The position numbers and the translations under genes were made by a program. DNA of 64,000 nucleotides, taken from an uncultured Pelagibacteraceae bacterium (GTDB lineage Bacteria; Pseudomonadota; Alphaproteobacteria; Pelagibacterales; Pelagibacteraceae). The stretch's first letter is position 1; the number at the start of each line of letters is the position of its first letter. The notes beneath the pieces are model-generated. The model was given only the letters and a program-made list of their open reading frames with translations, had not been told where the DNA came from and did not search any database. The stretch lies in assembly GCA_902583075.1 (NCBI GenBank), contig CACHUN010000001.1:1-64000 (forward strand), read 5' to 3'. Below are positions 61,899 to 64,000 of the stretch, piece after piece.

Positions 61899-62284
61899 TA
61901 GTTTGTGTATTGTTTAATCTCTTTTATCTTTGAGCCAGTTTTATTGTTTATTGCTAATTTAATTTTAGCTCTATCATCATTTAGAAAATGAACTTCTCTC
62001 GATAATTTTATAAAATTTTCACCAAAATCGCTATTTTTTTCACACATTCTTTTATTATCTTCAATATCCCAAAGTTTTGCATTTATTGCCTTTAATTCTT
62101 CATAAAGTTTTTTTAGTTCGTCATTTAGAGATATGTTGTCATCTAATTGTTTTGTTAAAACTAGATATTCATCATTAATAAATATTAAATTATCAGAGTC
62201 TTTAATTTTATCTTTTTTGATTTCTAAAATTGAAATTTTATCTAAAAGTTCACCTACTGAAACTTCAACTAAAATTTTATTCAT
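61895..62284 (-). CDS. DUF6165-like protein (129 aa)
   Basis: A 129-aa helical, charged protein starting MNKILVEVSVGELLDKISILEIK, which looks like DUF6165, a family often found beside LPS or surface-polysaccharide glycosyltransferases. It is divergent from the heptosyltransferase gene with a 32-bp gap and overlaps the nitrilase end by 4 bp. Coiled-coil character is likely in the middle. Function unproved. Confidence 0.7.
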   Translation of the reverse strand: MNKILVEVSVGELLDKISILEIKKDKIKDSDNLIFINDEYLVLTKQLDDNISLNDELKKLYEELKAINAKLWDIEDNKRMCEKNSDFGENFIKLSREVHFLNDDRAKIKLAINNKTGSKIKEIKQYTNY

Positions 62285-62316
62285 AAATAAACATAGTGTG
62301 TTAAGTTGTTTGAAAT

Positions 62317-63258
62317 ATGTCTAATATTCTTATAATTAAGCATGGATCTTTAGGTGATATAGCCCAGGCGAGTGGTGCAATTCAAGATATTTCTGATTTT
62401 TACAAAGGTGATAAAGTTTATTTATTAACATCAAAGCCTTTCATTGACCTTTTCAAGAAAAATCCATATTTAGAGGACATAATTTTGGATAAGAGATTAT
62501 CAAGATTTAATCTAATTTATTTATTCAATCTCATGCGCAAATTAAAAAAATACAGATTTGTAAAAGTTTTTGATTTACAAAATTCTTCTCGTTCAAGTTT
62601 CTATAAAAAAATATTGTTTCCAAATGCTAGTAATCTTGTTTGGTCGTCTTCTGAAACTACGTTGCCCAAAGATAAATCCAAGGATGAATTTGATAAAAAT
62701 CCTGTTTTAGATAGATTTAAACATCAATTAGAAACATCTGGAGTTAATACTAAATACACTATGTTTCCTGATTTTAAGTGGGCTTGTTCCAATATTGAAA
62801 ATATAAAAAAAAAATTTGATTTAAATAAATACATAATTTTATTCCCTTTTTGCTCTACACATTTGCAGATTAAAAAATGGCCTAGCTACAATAAACTTAT
62901 AGATTTAATTAAGGATAAATTTAAAGACGAATACAAAATCATAGTAGCTCCAGGTCCTAATGAAATTAATATGACAAAAGAAATCAATGCTATTCCAATT
63001 TTGAAAGAAAATATATCTTTAGATATTTCTGAACTTGCCACATTAATAAAAGAAAGTTCTTTCGTTGTTGCAAATGATACAGGACCTGCGCATATGGCAG
63101 CACATTTGAATGTAAAAGGAGTAGCTTTATTTGGCTCTCACACTACTGCATATAAAGTCAGCATAGAAAGAGAAAATTTTAAAGCTATCCAAGTACCAAA
63201 TTTAAATAAGTTATCTTCCGAAAAAGTTTTTGAATATTTAATAAAATCTTTAAATTAA
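62317..63258 (+). CDS. Glycosyltransferase family 9 (heptosyltransferase-like)
   Basis: A 313-aa GT9 enzyme of lipopolysaccharide core assembly. N-terminal ILIIKHGSLGDIAQASGAIQD and C-terminal SSFVVANDTGPAHMAAHLNVKGVALFGSHT are the hallmark donor-site motifs. Length is typical. Whether heptose or another sugar is transferred is not clear; SAR11 surface glycans are poorly known. Confidence 0.88.
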   Translation: MSNILIIKHGSLGDIAQASGAIQDISDFYKGDKVYLLTSKPFIDLFKKNPYLEDIILDKRLSRFNLIYLFNLMRKLKKYRFVKVFDLQNSSRSSFYKKILFPNASNLVWSSSETTLPKDKSKDEFDKNPVLDRFKHQLETSGVNTKYTMFPDFKWACSNIENIKKKFDLNKYIILFPFCSTHLQIKKWPSYNKLIDLIKDKFKDEYKIIVAPGPNEINMTKEINAIPILKENISLDISELATLIKESSFVVANDTGPAHMAAHLNVKGVALFGSHTTAYKVSIERENFKAIQVPNLNKLSSEKVFEYLIKSLN

Positions 63259-64000
63259 TGGAAATAAATTTCCTATTTTTTATAAGTGTTGTTCCTGCAA
63301 TAATTTTGTATGGTATTGCAAAGTCTGGTTTAGGAGGTTCAATATCATTAATATCTGTTCCATTGATGACAGTTGCAATGCCATTACAGCAAGCATTAGC
63401 AATTATTTTACCAATTTTAATTTTTTCAGACATGATTGCTGTTTACAGATTTAGAAGAGAGTTTAATTTAAGTATACTAAAGGTAATTGTCCCGTTTGCA
63501 GGAATAGGAATTCTAATTGGTTCCTTTACATTCAATCATTTTTCAGAGGATTTACTTAAATTAATAGTTGGAATAATGGGATTTTTATTTGCTGGACATT
63601 ATTTTTTGTTTAAAAAAGAAAAGACAGTTCCGGATAAGCAAAATTTTTTCAAGGGTGCAATTTGTTCATCTATTGCTGGATTTTCAAGTTTTTGTGTTCA
63701 TGCTGGAGGCACACCCACAAGTCTTTATTTACTTCCATTAAGGTTAAAAAAAGAAATTTATGTAGGAACTAGAATTATATTTTTTAGTTGTGTCAACCTA
63801 ATAAAACTACCTTTGTATATTTATCTATCAATGATGAATCTTGATACTTTGTTTCAATCAGTATCCCTTTTTCCATTAGCTTTAATTGGAATATTTATTG
63901 GATATCAATTGCTCAAAATTATAGAAGAAAATTTGTTTTATAACATTATCTATGTTTTAATTCTTGTCAGTAGCACAAAATTAATATTTGATTTTGTTTA
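63258..64000 (+). CDS. TauE/SafE family permease (cut by window end)
   Basis: A frame open from the ATG at 63258, overlapping the glycosyltransferase stop by one base, to the end of the window (at least 247 residues). Hydrophobic throughout, with KSGLGGSISLISVPL near the N terminus and a second half containing CVHAGGTPTSLYLLPL, both like TauE/SafE repeats. The 3' end is missing. The substrate is unknown. Confidence 0.78.
   Translation, partial: MEINFLFFISVVPAIILYGIAKSGLGGSISLISVPLMTVAMPLQQALAIILPILIFSDMIAVYRFRREFNLSILKVIVPFAGIGILIGSFTFNHFSEDLLKLIVGIMGFLFAGHYFLFKKEKTVPDKQNFFKGAICSSIAGFSSFCVHAGGTPTSLYLLPLRLKKEIYVGTRIIFFSCVNLIKLPLYIYLSMMNLDTLFQSVSLFPLALIGIFIGYQLLKIIEENLFYNIIYVLILVSSTKLIFDFV

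Noticed and set aside
1..64000. CRISPR array, rRNA genes, IS elements
   Set aside because: No regularly spaced repeats, no rRNA-like segments and no transposase genes were found on reading through the window.

Overview
The window is AT-rich (roughly 30% G+C by eye), with very short intergenic gaps, many ATGA/TAATG overlaps and lysine/isoleucine/asparagine-rich proteins. Together with the gene repertoire (aprM-aprB-aprA, a TPP-riboswitch-controlled thiV symporter, several TRAP and TauE/SafE transporters, a fused SpeD-SpeE), this points to a marine alphaproteobacterium of the SAR11 clade (Pelagibacterales). This is inferred from gene content; no database search was possible.

Layout. 1-4.6 kb: the end of alanine dehydrogenase, a GDSL esterase divergent from an ABC ATPase/FtsX-type permease pair (the tesA-ybbA-ybbP arrangement), and a secreted thioredoxin-like protein. 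4.6-9.4 kb: a TPP riboswitch abutting a sodium/solute symporter (thiV), the site-2 protease rseP, the DNA-binding protein HU, and amtB with a strong terminator. 9.4-19.7 kb: housekeeping genes (bcp-type peroxiredoxin, rhodanese, recX, cysQ, mnmA, metC-like, MFS, a pabB-pabA-pabC block) plus several very short genes: a DUF3553 protein, a 48-aa membrane protein and a 27-aa extremely basic peptide. 19.7-28.4 kb: a sulfonate/sulfite block, aprMBA with a 116-aa unknown, a TauE/SafE exporter, suyB/suyA and xsc. Sulfolactate and sulfoacetaldehyde would be desulfonated to sulfite, which is oxidised by AprBA or exported. 28.4-36.2 kb: a desaturase, a TRAP transporter with a strong inverted repeat in its promoter region, a GST and two secreted proteins (an alpha/beta hydrolase and an HExxH protein).

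36.23-43.72 kb is an integrative element in a tRNA-Met(CAU) gene. Exact 59-bp direct repeats bound it; the left copy is a truncated tRNA 5' part and the right copy is part of the intact tRNA. Just inside each end is a 24-bp direct repeat (23/24 identical) made of two TGCTCCA heptamers 11 bp apart, which look like integrase arm sites. The element carries a tyrosine recombinase, nine small leftward genes (several secreted, one with a PDZ domain, one a zinc-ribbon protein, none resembling phage structural genes), a (TATGTGG)x3 tandem repeat, and a rightward gene with motifs like those of family A polymerases followed by a 437-bp noncoding stretch with nested inverted repeats. I regard this as the most novel system in the window: a small, apparently capsid-less integrative element with its own polymerase-like protein.

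43.7-64 kb returns to the host backbone: apt, mtnP and mtnA (methylthioadenosine salvage), a sulfatase-family hydrolase, a second TRAP transporter split around a fumarylacetoacetate-hydrolase-family gene, an extradiol-dioxygenase-like and a flavin hydroxylase gene, a BKACE enzyme, an aldolase/SDR fusion, the SpeD-SpeE fusion, an amino-acid ABC importer without its ATPase, a nitrilase-family amidase, a GT9 glycosyltransferase and a TauE/SafE permease cut by the window end. The polyamine fusion produces methylthioadenosine, which mtnP, mtnA and apt could recycle.
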